Made by a program: the position numbers and the translations under genes | Assembly: GCF_025464955.1 (NCBI RefSeq) | Contig: NZ_JAODNM010000122.1 | Location: forward strand, 1-40,499 | From: Amycolatopsis sp. | GTDB lineage: Bacteria > Actinomycetota > Actinomycetes > Mycobacteriales > Pseudonocardiaceae | Direction of reading: 5' to 3' | Length of the DNA: 40,499 nt | In this document: piece after piece, positions 8,599-16,082 of the stretch | How the letters are laid out: each line of letters begins with the position of its first letter | Numbering within the stretch: the first letter of the stretch is position 1 | Notes under the pieces: model-generated | Seen by the model: only the letters and a program-made list of their open reading frames with translations | Database searches by the model: none | Told to the model about the DNA's origin: nothing

Positions 8599-8601
8599 AG
8601 C

Positions 8602-9321
8602 ATGGCCAGCCTCGCGCGACAGAAGGAAACGCTGACACCCAAAGGGCTGCGGACCCGTGTCCGCATCGTCGATGCAGCCGCCGAGTTGATTTATGAGCGC
8701 GGCGTCACTGCGACCACCCTCGAAGACGTCAAAACTGCGGCCGCAGTCAGCAGCTCACAGCTCTATCACTACTTCGCGAACAAGGAGGCGCTGGTCCAGG
8801 CGGTCATCGACCGCCAAGCCGACACGCTGGTCGCCGCCACAGAACATGCCGAGCTGGGCACCGTCGACGGACTCAGGGCCTGGCGCGAACTTGTGCTGAC
8901 CCAGGCCGAACACACCGGCGGTAAAGGCGGCTGCCCCCTTGGTTCCCTCGGCAGTCAACTCGCGGAAAGCGATCCCGACGCTCGCGCCCGTACCGCAGCC
9001 GGTTTCGGACGATGGTCAACCGCCATCCGCGACGGACTACGCACACTGCACATCAGCGGGCATCTCGCGCCCGACATCAACCCCGACGACCTCGCCGTCA
9101 CCCTTCTCGCCGCCCTTCAAGGCGGATTGCTGCTCGCACAAGTCCAGCGCAACACCCGTCCCTTGCAAGCCACTCTCGACACGCTGCTCGCGCTCGCCCA
9201 GCGCTGCCCAAACCAGCCACAACCGCCGCAACCGAGTACGAAGTCATCCTCACCATCGAACGTCGGCGACATGTCGAAATCGGTCGCGTATTCCCGGGAA
9301 CAACCGCAACGCCGTGTCTGA
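8602..9321 (+). CDS. TetR/AcrR-family transcriptional regulator
   Basis: A 239-residue repressor-type regulator. The N-terminal HTH is clear (IVDAAAELIYERG, TTLEDVKTAAAVSSSQLYHYF, residues about 22-62), followed by NKEALVQAVIDRQ. The ligand domain contains GGCPLGSLGSQLAESDPDA, typical of a common actinobacterial TetR subgroup, and a Pro/Ser-rich tail begins near residue 205. Divergent placement next to an SDR stub and the Ddn/dehalogenase genes suggests that it senses a reactive compound and controls that cluster. Start ATG at 8602 is supported by the promoter spacing. Confidence 0.95.
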   Translation: MASLARQKETLTPKGLRTRVRIVDAAAELIYERGVTATTLEDVKTAAAVSSSQLYHYFANKEALVQAVIDRQADTLVAATEHAELGTVDGLRAWRELVLTQAEHTGGKGGCPLGSLGSQLAESDPDARARTAAGFGRWSTAIRDGLRTLHISGHLAPDINPDDLAVTLLAALQGGLLLAQVQRNTRPLQATLDTLLALAQRCPNQPQPPQPSTKSSSPSNVGDMSKSVAYSREQPQRRV

Positions 9322-9400
9322 TAGTGGCTGGACAGATGGCCGGTCACTCGGCTTTCCCGGGAAGGAAGGCCGCAAGCATGCCACCAGCGCGTAGTCGCGC

Positions 9401-9437
9401 TGGACCGGAAGGGTGGGGTTCGCACGCTTCCGGTCCA
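9401..9437 (+). terminator. terminator-like hairpin after tetR
   Basis: TGGACCGGAAG (9401-9411) and CTTCCGGTCCA (9427-9437) form a perfect 11-bp stem with a 15-base loop, 80 bases past the tetR stop. No U tract follows. The remainder of 9322-9686 shows no convincing gene: the reverse frame there has a peptide-like stretch but no start signals. Confidence 0.6.
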
Positions 9438-9686
9438 TCGGAGTAGCACGCGCCGCCTGGCGCTGTCCGGCGATCATCAGCGCGAACGGACTCACCGGGG
9501 CGGCGCTCGCGGTCGATGACTCATGTCTACATGAAGTTGCTAATTTGCCTGGCACGTGTGCCGACCCGCCCGCCCGGCGCCGCCCGGGCGTTCTCGGGTG
9601 AACCAGCCAATCGTGCAGTAGCGCACTGGATCCGGACACGGAAAGCTCACGGTGACCAGTGTCTGATCTCGAAAGGAGCCTGTTTC

Positions 9687-9956
9687 GTGAAAGGCATTCG
9701 CGCTGCTCTCGCGGCCCCGTTGATCGCCGCCGGTGCGCTGGCGGCTTTCGCGTCGCCCGCGATGTCGGCCCCGGCTACCGATCTACCTGACGGCCTGAAT
9801 GTCGCCGGCACCGTCGCGGGGGACAACGTCGCGGTCGTGCTGTCCAGCGGGTGTGGCGATGCTACGGCGGTGCTGGGCTCCCTTGTTCCGGCCGCGAATT
9901 CGATCGACTGCTCGGCCACCTCCATCAACGGCGACGGTAACAACGGGCGAGGCTAA
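9687..9956 (+). CDS. small secreted protein, divergent chaplin-like
   Basis: An 89-residue product from the GTG at 9687, preceded by AAAGGAG at 9672-9678. The N-terminus has a positive start and a hydrophobic Ala-rich core (IRAALAAPLIAAGALAAF) with a likely signal-peptidase site after SPAMSA. The mature part of about 55 residues contains GDNVAVVL, then CGDATAVLGSLVPAANSIDC. Chaplins have GNxVxVP...CGNTVxVVGLLNPAFGNxC, and the Cys spacing here (18 residues between, versus about 17), CG and LxPA match. The stretch before the first Cys is about five residues short. I infer a wall-attached or aerial-hypha surface peptide; it could also be an unrelated disulfide peptide. Confidence 0.75.
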   Translation: MKGIRAALAAPLIAAGALAAFASPAMSAPATDLPDGLNVAGTVAGDNVAVVLSSGCGDATAVLGSLVPAANSIDCSATSINGDGNNGRG

Positions 9957-10046
9957 GTCCGAGTCTGGTCAATCGCGGCGAACGTCGTGCTGCCGCCGGC
10001 ACTGAGGAAGATCCCCATCCGGGGTGATGTGCACGATCCTGCCCAG

Positions 10047-10454
10047 CTATTCGGTTTCCAAGAATGGTGGCTTCGCGACATGGTCGTCGGAGGCCGCTTT
10101 CAAAGTTGTCGGCGCGCCGTCAGCGACACTCACCCCGCTGCCGAGGTCGCGGAACACCTCGCCCGCGGTCGCGGTCGAACTGCCTGGCAGCAGGCCGCCG
10201 CTGAGCAGCCAAGCCGTCACTCCCCCGGCTACCAGCGCCACGACGAGCACCAGCACCACCACAAGGCGGCGACGGCGCGTGGGTTTCGGTGGTGCCACCA
10301 CCGGTCCTCCTCCGCCCTCCGGCGCGGACTGCAGACGCCGCCCGATCTCTCCCAGAGCCTCCTTGGCTGCCGCGTGCGTTACGGCGCCGCTGGATTCCGG
10401 GGGACGTCGTAACGCAATGATGTTCCTCGCCGACCGGGAACAAGCACGCACCAC
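10047..10454 (-). CDS. small single-span membrane protein, unknown function
   Basis: A 135-residue product (ATG at 10454, or GTG at 10451). A soluble N-terminus with AKEALGEIGRRLQ and a Pro-rich stretch leads to RRRR, then a strong transmembrane segment (LVVVLVLVVALVAGGVTAWLL, residues about 63-83). A short outer tail of about 50 residues ends at FLETE. The positive patch before the segment predicts N-in topology. It is divergent from the secreted-protein gene starting at 10475, with only 20 bases between, so the promoters must overlap the coding ends. No family recognised. Confidence 0.55.
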   Translation of the reverse strand: MVRACSRSARNIIALRRPPESSGAVTHAAAKEALGEIGRRLQSAPEGGGGPVVAPPKPTRRRRLVVVLVLVVALVAGGVTAWLLSGGLLPGSSTATAGEVFRDLGSGVSVADGAPTTLKAASDDHVAKPPFLETE

Positions 10455-10474
10455 GCCAGCGCGGAAGGTTTCTC

Positions 10475-11248
10475 ATGGGTCGTCCGGCGAAGCGCACCAT
10501 GCTCCTCTCGGTGAGCGCGCTCGTCGTCGTCGCGGTGGGCGCGTGGTTCGGGATCCGCGCTCTCGCGCGCGACGATTCACCTGCAACCGCAGTGGAACCG
10601 TCCGCGCAAGGACCGGCGTTCACCTCACCGGACGGGGCATCCTGGATCGATATCCCACCGGGGGCTATGACCCCGGGCACGACGGTCGGTTTCCTCCCTG
10701 CTCCGGCCGAGACACCGGGGCTGAACGCCACCCTGCGCGGGGCCACGGCCGCGGGCACGCCGGTGGACCTCCAGGTTACGAACGGGTCGCTCACGCCCGG
10801 CCGCTCGACCGTGACTCTCACCTACGACCCGGCCTTGGTCCCGGCCGGGCTCACCGCGGACCAGGTCGGCCTCGCCGTCTTCGACCGCGAACTCGACAGC
10901 TGGATCCCGATCCTCGGCGCCAAGGCCAACCCAGCCCGGCACACCGTCAGCGGTATCGCCCCGCACTTCTCCCTCTTCAGCCCCGTCGTGCTCAACCAGG
11001 CGAAGGCCCTGGTCAACGTGGCCGGCAAGGCCATTCACACCATCATCGACAGCAGCGTCAGCTTCGCGAAGTGGGCTGCTCAGCTACTCACGGAGCTCAC
11101 CCACACGCTCGTGAATGACCTCTTCGGTATTGCACCCGACCTCGCCTGCAAACCGGCCGCCACCGAATTCACCGTCACCACGAAGAGCCTGCTCAACCGG
11201 CTGCGCACAGACCGGGACCGGCCACGACACGACCGTGCGGCTGCGTAA
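10475..11248 (+). CDS. exported protein, N-terminal part (frame broken at about 11215)
   Basis: 257 residues in this frame. A signal anchor (MLLSVSALVVVAVGAWFGI) precedes an Ig-like beta domain with WIDIPPGAMTPGTTVGF, similar to the ZU5-type PPGA motif, then LTYDPALVPAGLTADQVGLA and HFSLFSP. Frame 2 then loses sense after SLLNRLRTD and stops, while frame 3 continues the same protein to 12389. The break sits at ACCGGGACCGG (11211-11221); removing one G of 11214-11216 restores the frame. Together the halves make about 640 residues. The ribosome site is GGAAGG at 10463-10468. Function unknown; probably a cell-surface protein. Confidence 0.7.
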   Translation: MGRPAKRTMLLSVSALVVVAVGAWFGIRALARDDSPATAVEPSAQGPAFTSPDGASWIDIPPGAMTPGTTVGFLPAPAETPGLNATLRGATAAGTPVDLQVTNGSLTPGRSTVTLTYDPALVPAGLTADQVGLAVFDRELDSWIPILGAKANPARHTVSGIAPHFSLFSPVVLNQAKALVNVAGKAIHTIIDSSVSFAKWAAQLLTELTHTLVNDLFGIAPDLACKPAATEFTVTTKSLLNRLRTDRDRPRHDRAAA

Positions 11249-12389
11249 CGGCTACGCTTTCCCGCTGCGCCTGGACAAACTGCCCGCCGGCCTCGCACTG
11301 AGGCTCAGCGACGTCTGGAACAACGGCGACGACCTCGTCAACCTCGTCCGCAACGCCTACTGGGCATTGCACAACCGAGCCGTGCTCAGCGGCGCAGCCC
11401 TCGGAACGGTGACCGCCACGCCCGAGCTCGAGAAGACAGCGACCACAACGATGGACATCGACAGCGACGCGGTCGGCTTCGACATGGCACTGGCGTTTCT
11501 CATGGTCATCGCCCCCGAACAAGCCACCCTCAAACCCGCGATCAAGACGGCAGCCGAGGCAGCGATCAAGGGAACCGTCGCCAAAGGCGAGGCCGGGAAA
11601 CCCTCGGCGTGGGTCGGGCAGGCGTTCAGCCTGATCGACTGCATCGTCAAACAGGCCCACACCACCGCACCGGCCGACCTATTCACCGGGCCCGGCATCC
11701 GCGCGACCGCGGATGTCGTCCACGCCTGCCTGAGCGACCTGCTCAAACAGCTCAACCTGCAAGGCACCTTGATCGAACTCCTCGACACCGTCAAGGTCCT
11801 ACCGGAAACAGTGGAAACGATTCTCTACCCGCTAGCCAACACTCTTGCCGAGCAGGTCGGCGGGATCAAGCAGCAGAAACCCCTGGCAACCGTCCAGCGC
11901 CGCAGCAGCGGCACGGTCCGCTTCGACGGGATCGGCGACCTAAACCTCGCCACCACGCCAGCGGACCTGCGTGCCCGCGGCTACACCGACCACGGCAACC
12001 TCTACGACGACACCAACCCCGCGTGCGTCAGCTACGAGAAGGCCGGCCAACCGCTGACTTACAGCGTCGAGCCGAACGGGCGCGTGCTGGCTATCCGAGC
12101 CGGCGCTTCCGGGACGAAGCTCTCCACCGAGATCGGTGGTATCCACGCCGGGTCCACCCTCGCCCAGCTCCGCACCGCGTTCCGGGGCTACCAAATCCAC
12201 GAGTACCTGAACCTCGACTTCGGACAAGGCACCAACGGCGTGGTCGTCGACGGCCCCGGTGGCGCCATCGCCTTCAGCCTCGACACAGCAGCTCCCGCCC
12301 AATACGCGTCCGGGCAAGCCACCGTTACCTTTGTCAACGGAGTTGGTGTTTCCGGCCACGCGCCGACCGCCATGGAGATTGGCTGCTGA
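11217..12389 (+). pseudogene. exported protein, C-terminal part after frameshift
   Basis: Frame 3 continues the gene begun at 10475: GHDTTVRLRNGYAFPLRL, a helical middle (ELEKTATTTMDIDSD, AIKTAAEAAIKG, ADLLKQ-type repeats) and a C-terminal beta domain with IGGIHAGSTLAQLRTAFRG, followed by VVVDGPGGAIAFSLD. That last block resembles the small domains used by secreted actinobacterial proteins whose family core is GIxxGxTxxxxxxxFG. There is no ribosome site or start at the beginning of this part, so it depends on the upstream frame. Whether the frameshift is real or a sequencing indel cannot be decided here. Confidence 0.65.
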
Positions 12390-13159
12390 GGCCTCTTGCG
12401 ATTTACGCACAGTCGAACAGGCGTTGAGAAGCCACGCCGCTTGACCCCGCACTCGCCGTGACCTGCTGCGTGATCACGTCGAGGTAAGGTGGCGTTCGTG
12501 GCCGCTCGACAGCCGTTCGTCGGGTCGATGCGGTGATCAGTGAACTGCGAAGAGGCACAACCGAGTTCTGCGTTTCCGGTGTGGCTTTCACACAGACTGC
12601 AGCTCGCGTACACCGGCCACAGACTGTCCGCATGCTCGTTAATGTGACTAGCTCCTCCAGTATCCGCGACAGATCGCGTAGATCTAGGCGGCTCGCTGGT
12701 CGGCGAGAGTGCACCCATAAGTGTTGTACAGCTGCCCACTATGCCTTGTCCTCGAGACTCCACTTTGACGTCGTACACAGGGAGCTGGGTCGCATTGATA
12801 AACTTTGCCGTCGGCATCGCATCGCGTCCATCGATAACCCAGATCGAGAAGCGTGAAGCTAGATCCTCTCGGCGCTCAATCGTGGCCAGCCACCATCCTC
12901 GCTGCGCGATCCAGACCGCGGTGATGGCAGCAGCCAGCGAGCCAACTCCGCCGACCCACCGTCCCCATGCAGCCCACCAATCGGCCTGCTTGTTCTCGAT
13001 CCATCCCCACAGCACAAGGACCGCGAGATCGACCGAGCCGACCACCGAGATGGCTGCCATCAGGGAATGGATTTCCGCTGGACGAGAGCTTAAGCGGCGC
13101 ACGAGGCGCCATATTCCCAATGCGGACACATTCGTCAGCAGCACCACCAGCACGGGCAT
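12188..13159 (-). CDS. membrane protein with three predicted spans; 3' end uncertain
   Basis: The N-terminal 150 or so residues are clearly coding: three hydrophobic segments (PVLVVLLTNVSALGIW, LMAAISVVGSVDLAVLVLWG, WVGGVGSLAAAITAVWIA) followed by a soluble domain with SRFSIWVIDG and FINATQLPVYDVKVESRG. The frame stays open to 12188 but past about 12680 turns Arg/Cys/His-rich, and it overlaps the end of the forward gene by 200 bases. A frameshift or earlier end near 12650-12700 is likely. Start ATG at 13159 has AAGGAAGGA upstream; 33 bases separate it from the preceding gene, so they form an operon. The PVYDV core recurs in the gene at 13992-14486. Confidence 0.55.
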   Translation of the reverse strand: MPVLVVLLTNVSALGIWRLVRRLSSRPAEIHSLMAAISVVGSVDLAVLVLWGWIENKQADWWAAWGRWVGGVGSLAAAITAVWIAQRGWWLATIERREDLASRFSIWVIDGRDAMPTAKFINATQLPVYDVKVESRGQGIVGSCTTLMGALSPTSEPPRSTRSVADTGGASHINEHADSLWPVYASCSLCESHTGNAELGCASSQFTDHRIDPTNGCRAATNATLPRRDHAAGHGECGVKRRGFSTPVRLCVNRKRPQQPISMAVGAWPETPTPLTKVTVACPDAYWAGAAVSRLKAMAPPGPSTTTPLVPCPKSRFRYSWIW

Positions 13160-13192
13160 CGGCTCTGTCCTTCCTTGCGTATTTGCTACAGG

Positions 13193-13852
13193 TCAGTCGC
13201 TGGTGTCTGGCCGGTCCTCGATCGCCAACGTGACCGTCTTTCCCGGCCAACCGCCCGGCCACTCCTCGATCACTTTGGGGCGAGCACCCACCAGCCAGAA
13301 CCTGCGGCGCGGCTTGGTTGCGGTACCGATGTCGACACGCACTGCCAAGACAAAGTCCTTAATCGCCTCGCCGAGACGGGCCTGCCACAGAGCAGCCTCC
13401 GAAGTCCGCGCCTCCCGCTCGGCCGGTGTATCACCCACGGGCAGCGAGCTGAACAGTTCACTCAACACGGCCGTCACCTCTTCTGCAGCGGCGCGCGGAA
13501 CCGAGGCGCCCATCACCCTGACCTCCGACAATGCGGCAAAGTACGCAGCCTGCGATGAACGAAGATCCGAAAGCGACCCGAGTAGCGTGGACATGTGGCG
13601 CCAAGCGAACGGCTGGCGCTGCTGCATCGCCAATGACAACACGCCCAGATGCGTCACCCACGTGGACAAGTCGCCCGTCGCGGCCAGGAACCCGGAGTAC
13701 GCTTCCTTGCGGGCCGCCGTTGCAGCACCTTTGTCCTTCTGACCAGCTGGGATCGCTGCGAACAAGGTCCGAGTCGCTTTCAGGCCGGTGGCTACCTCGC
13801 CAGTCACCCTGGTGATGTCGCCCAGCGAGGAGAAGTCCATCGGCACATCCAA
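13193..13852 (-). CDS. hypothetical helical protein
   Basis: 219 residues, or 215 from the second ATG at 13840. Predicted mostly helical: TRVTGEVATGLKATRTLFAA, ARKEAYSGFLAATGDLSTW, AAAEEVTAVLSELFSSL, WQARLGEAIKDFVLAVRVD, ending in a short basic and Trp-rich tail. The middle KEAYSGFL/WQARLGEAIKDFV pattern is seen in small actinobacterial proteins that sit beside membrane partners. No enzymatic motif is visible. It is upstream of, and cotranscribed with, the membrane protein at 12188-13159, and probably works with it. Confidence 0.8.
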   Translation of the reverse strand: MDVPMDFSSLGDITRVTGEVATGLKATRTLFAAIPAGQKDKGAATAARKEAYSGFLAATGDLSTWVTHLGVLSLAMQQRQPFAWRHMSTLLGSLSDLRSSQAAYFAALSEVRVMGASVPRAAAEEVTAVLSELFSSLPVGDTPAEREARTSEAALWQARLGEAIKDFVLAVRVDIGTATKPRRRFWLVGARPKVIEEWPGGWPGKTVTLAIEDRPDTSD

Positions 13853-13991
13853 GCCGATGCCGACCGCTGACGCGGTAGAACCCCCTTGCTAGGCGCTGGG
13901 CAGTCGCTCGTCGACTCAGCCTGCCGGTAGCCGGTCTTCGGACAAGTTAGGCTTCCGAGTCATGGCGGTCGACTGGGGCAGTGTCCCAACA

Positions 13992-14486
13992 TGAGTAGCG
14001 GTAGCCGGTTCGCTAACAGCTGCCGGTGTCGCGGCGAAAGCGTTCGGCAAACAGTCTCAGCTTCGTGAAATCCAGCCGGTGTACCTGGAGCAGGCACAGG
14101 CCGAATGGAGTCGCGAGCCGAGCAGAGCGGCACAGGGACGCCGAGCTGCGGCGCCGAGAGCAGGCCTCGAAGGTATACCTGCTAGTGACGAACGGCCGAA
14201 CGCCCACGGCTTCGTCGGGTTCCTCGTGCGAGCGTTCAACACGAGTGATCAGCCAGTCTTCGATGTCCTGGTGCGGTGGCACAACGGGACGGCGCCCTGG
14301 TCTCAAGGTGGCAAAGACACCGACGAGCTGGTGGCCCTCAAGCCGAAGGAGGAAGTTCAGCTTTCGCGGGAATGGGGAAATGGTGGCAATTACAGCCTCG
14401 CCGGCGTATCGCTGGAGTTTCGGGATACTGCTGGCGTCCGGTGGCGCCGGACACGAGACGGCGCGCTCGACGAGCTGCTCAAGTAG
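13992..14486 (+). pseudogene. PVFDV-core protein, frame broken at three points
   Basis: Pieces of one protein lie in successive frames: ATG at 13992 (MSS), then AVAGSLTAAGVAAKAFG and YLEQAQAEW in frame 3, then RDAELRRREQASKVYLLVTN in frame 1, then GFVGFLVRAFNTSDQPVFDV and FRDTAGVRWRRTRDGAL back in frame 3 to the TAG at 14484-14486. The order (short hydrophobic N-terminus, coiled helix, beta domain ending WxRTxDGxL) is a coherent domain plan, so this is one gene with three indels. The frame-3 part alone gives 135 residues from the GTG at 14079 and would replace the coiled region with out-of-frame sequence. Confidence 0.6.
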
Positions 14487-14526
14487 GTGACTCGCTCAGC
14501 TGGCTCGGGCGCCTCTGGCCAGGTAG

Positions 14527-14763
14527 TTACAGCACCGGCTTCGGCCTCTGCGACATGTTCACGTGCGCGTGCGGGTCGGGACCGTGCTTGAGCTTCAGCA
14601 GGTCAGCTGCGACCAGGCCTTCGACGATCGAGTTCACGATGTGGTCGAGGTCCGTGCCCGGCAGACCCTGCACCTCGGCAAGCTCCTCGCGCAGCACGTC
14701 ACGGACGATGCTGCGGATTCCGAATAGTTCACGCTCGGCGGGGTCGGTCGGGATGTTCGACAC
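14527..14763 (-). CDS. small hypothetical protein
   Basis: 78 residues from GTG at 14763 with GAGGA upstream. Two amphipathic helices (AERELFGIRSIVRDVLREEL and HIVNSIVEGLVAADLLKLK) end in a His/Pro-rich tail. A longer open frame reads through from the exonuclease fragment, but the residues between 14764 and 14938 are His/Asp/Ser-rich and unlike protein, so I start here. Function unknown. Confidence 0.6.
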   Translation of the reverse strand: MSNIPTDPAERELFGIRSIVRDVLREELAEVQGLPGTDLDHIVNSIVEGLVAADLLKLKHGPDPHAHVNMSQRPKPVL

Positions 14764-14853
14764 TACGTGTTTTCCTCGTGTCCACGAGCGGACAACAGTA
14801 GCGCCGGCAGACCCCTGAACACAGCGACAAGGTGAACGAACGAGGGAACCGCA

Positions 14854-14943
14854 ATGGTCATCGTCATCGTGTATCTCATCGTGGCCGTGCTCATCTTCGG
14901 CGCTGGACTGGTGTTCAAGGGCCCCGCCTGGCTGCTCATCGTG
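14854..14943 (+). pseudogene. N-terminal stub of a small membrane protein
   Basis: ATG at 14854 behind GAGGG encodes MVIVIVYLIVAVLIFGAG and LVFKGPAWLLIV, one clean transmembrane segment and the start of a second. At about 14943 the sequence turns into the reverse complement of the exonuclease gene and the frame loses sense. The gene lost its 3' part at that junction. Confidence 0.55.
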
Positions 14944-15692
14944 CCAGTTCAGCCTGGCGCGATCGACTCCGACAGCGTCGGCCAACGGCCCGAGCTGATG
15001 TGTTCGCGCGGTCTGCCACATCGCCAATGCCAGGTAGTAAGCGTCCACCGGAGCCGAGTCAGGTGCTGGCAGGCTTTCTCGTTCGTATGCTTCGGCCAGG
15101 AGGGGGAAATCCGCCTCGGTCCCGTTGTAAGTAACAATCATGTCCGCACTGGCGCAAAACGACTGCAGGGCCATGAGAGCCTCTACTGGCGGAACTGCGC
15201 CGCTCGCATGCATCGCCTGCACCCGCTCGCTCCGAATTTCCCACAAGGCATCGGGTAGCCGGACGAACCGGTCGAAGATGGGCTCAGCCGCGATCCAGTC
15301 ACTGTCAGTACCCATCCTGACCGCGCCGATCTGGAAGATCCGCTTCTCGAGGTAAGGATCAGCCGCCATTGTGCAGACAACGGACTCCACATCGACAACC
15401 ACTGCACGCACCGGCGCTTCGGCGTCCGTTGCCATAGCGGGTATTTGCCGTGCAACATCCAGAAGAGCCGAAGTCCTGAACACACCGCCGATCACTGCTA
15501 GAGCACCGGCCCGCACCGCCTGCTCGATCAGCGCCTGGAACCGCCGTTGATGAAGCCAGGGGAACCTCCTCTTGGCCACATCCGCCATCTGCGCGCCGTC
15601 ATACCCCCCTCGGATTCGGCGACGAGATCCACGACTTGACGGGCGGCAGTGCTAATCGTGGTCGAGTCCGGCTGCGTCAAAAATCCCCGTTC
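14938..15692 (-). pseudogene. DEDDh-type 3'-5' exonuclease fragment
   Basis: The reverse strand encodes FPWLHQRRFQALIEQAVRAG and then an exonuclease domain: VVVDVESV (Exo I, Asp and Glu), MIVTYNGTEADFPLLAEAY (Exo II, Asp160), YYLALAMW and LNWHD (start of Exo III with its His). It is cut exactly there, so the final catalytic Asp is lost. At the other end the frame breaks at six C (15603-15608); one more base would join it to STAARQVVDLVAESEGG upstream. The domain normally sits inside a longer protein, so both ends are missing. It may once have been linked to the adjacent helicase operon, which is divergent. Confidence 0.7.
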
Positions 15693-16082
15693 CGCGTAGG
15701 GTGATACGTGTGTAAACGTAGGCGCCCAAGAGGGTGTTACACATCTCCGCCGACCGAGAGCAAAACGCAACCAAACATCATACTGGTGCGAAAATTGCCT
15801 CTGTATCACTTCCGGGGAGACAGGCTTCCTAGAGTAATTGGCGACGGATTGCTGCCGACTAGACCTGAACTCGAACCGCTGATCACCGCCACCCCGAAGT
15901 GGGGCCGTACCAGCAGTTTGGCGGCCACCACGGAGCCAAAAGAAAAAATTCCACCAAATTACGCGTTCAGGTGAACATCCGGGTAGGTGACGATTCGATC
16001 AAGACAGTAACTACAGCCGGGCGCCCACCGATGTCCACGTTGACCCATCAGCATTTCGACTGATCACGAAGCGAGAAAACCC
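15693..16082. promoter_or_regulatory. divergent regulatory gap before the TerB operon
   Basis: 390 bases, AT-richer than the surroundings, with no convincing gene. TGTGTAA (15709-15715) and TTACACA (15737-15743) are a perfect 7-bp inverted repeat spaced 21 bases apart, a candidate operator. I could not assign a -10/-35 pair for the operon; it should lie between 15745 and 16080. Confidence 0.4.

Noticed and set aside
9250..9639. A 129-residue reverse frame after tetR
   Set aside because: It overlaps the tetR end and the terminator-like hairpin; no ribosome site; only a short stretch looks protein-like.
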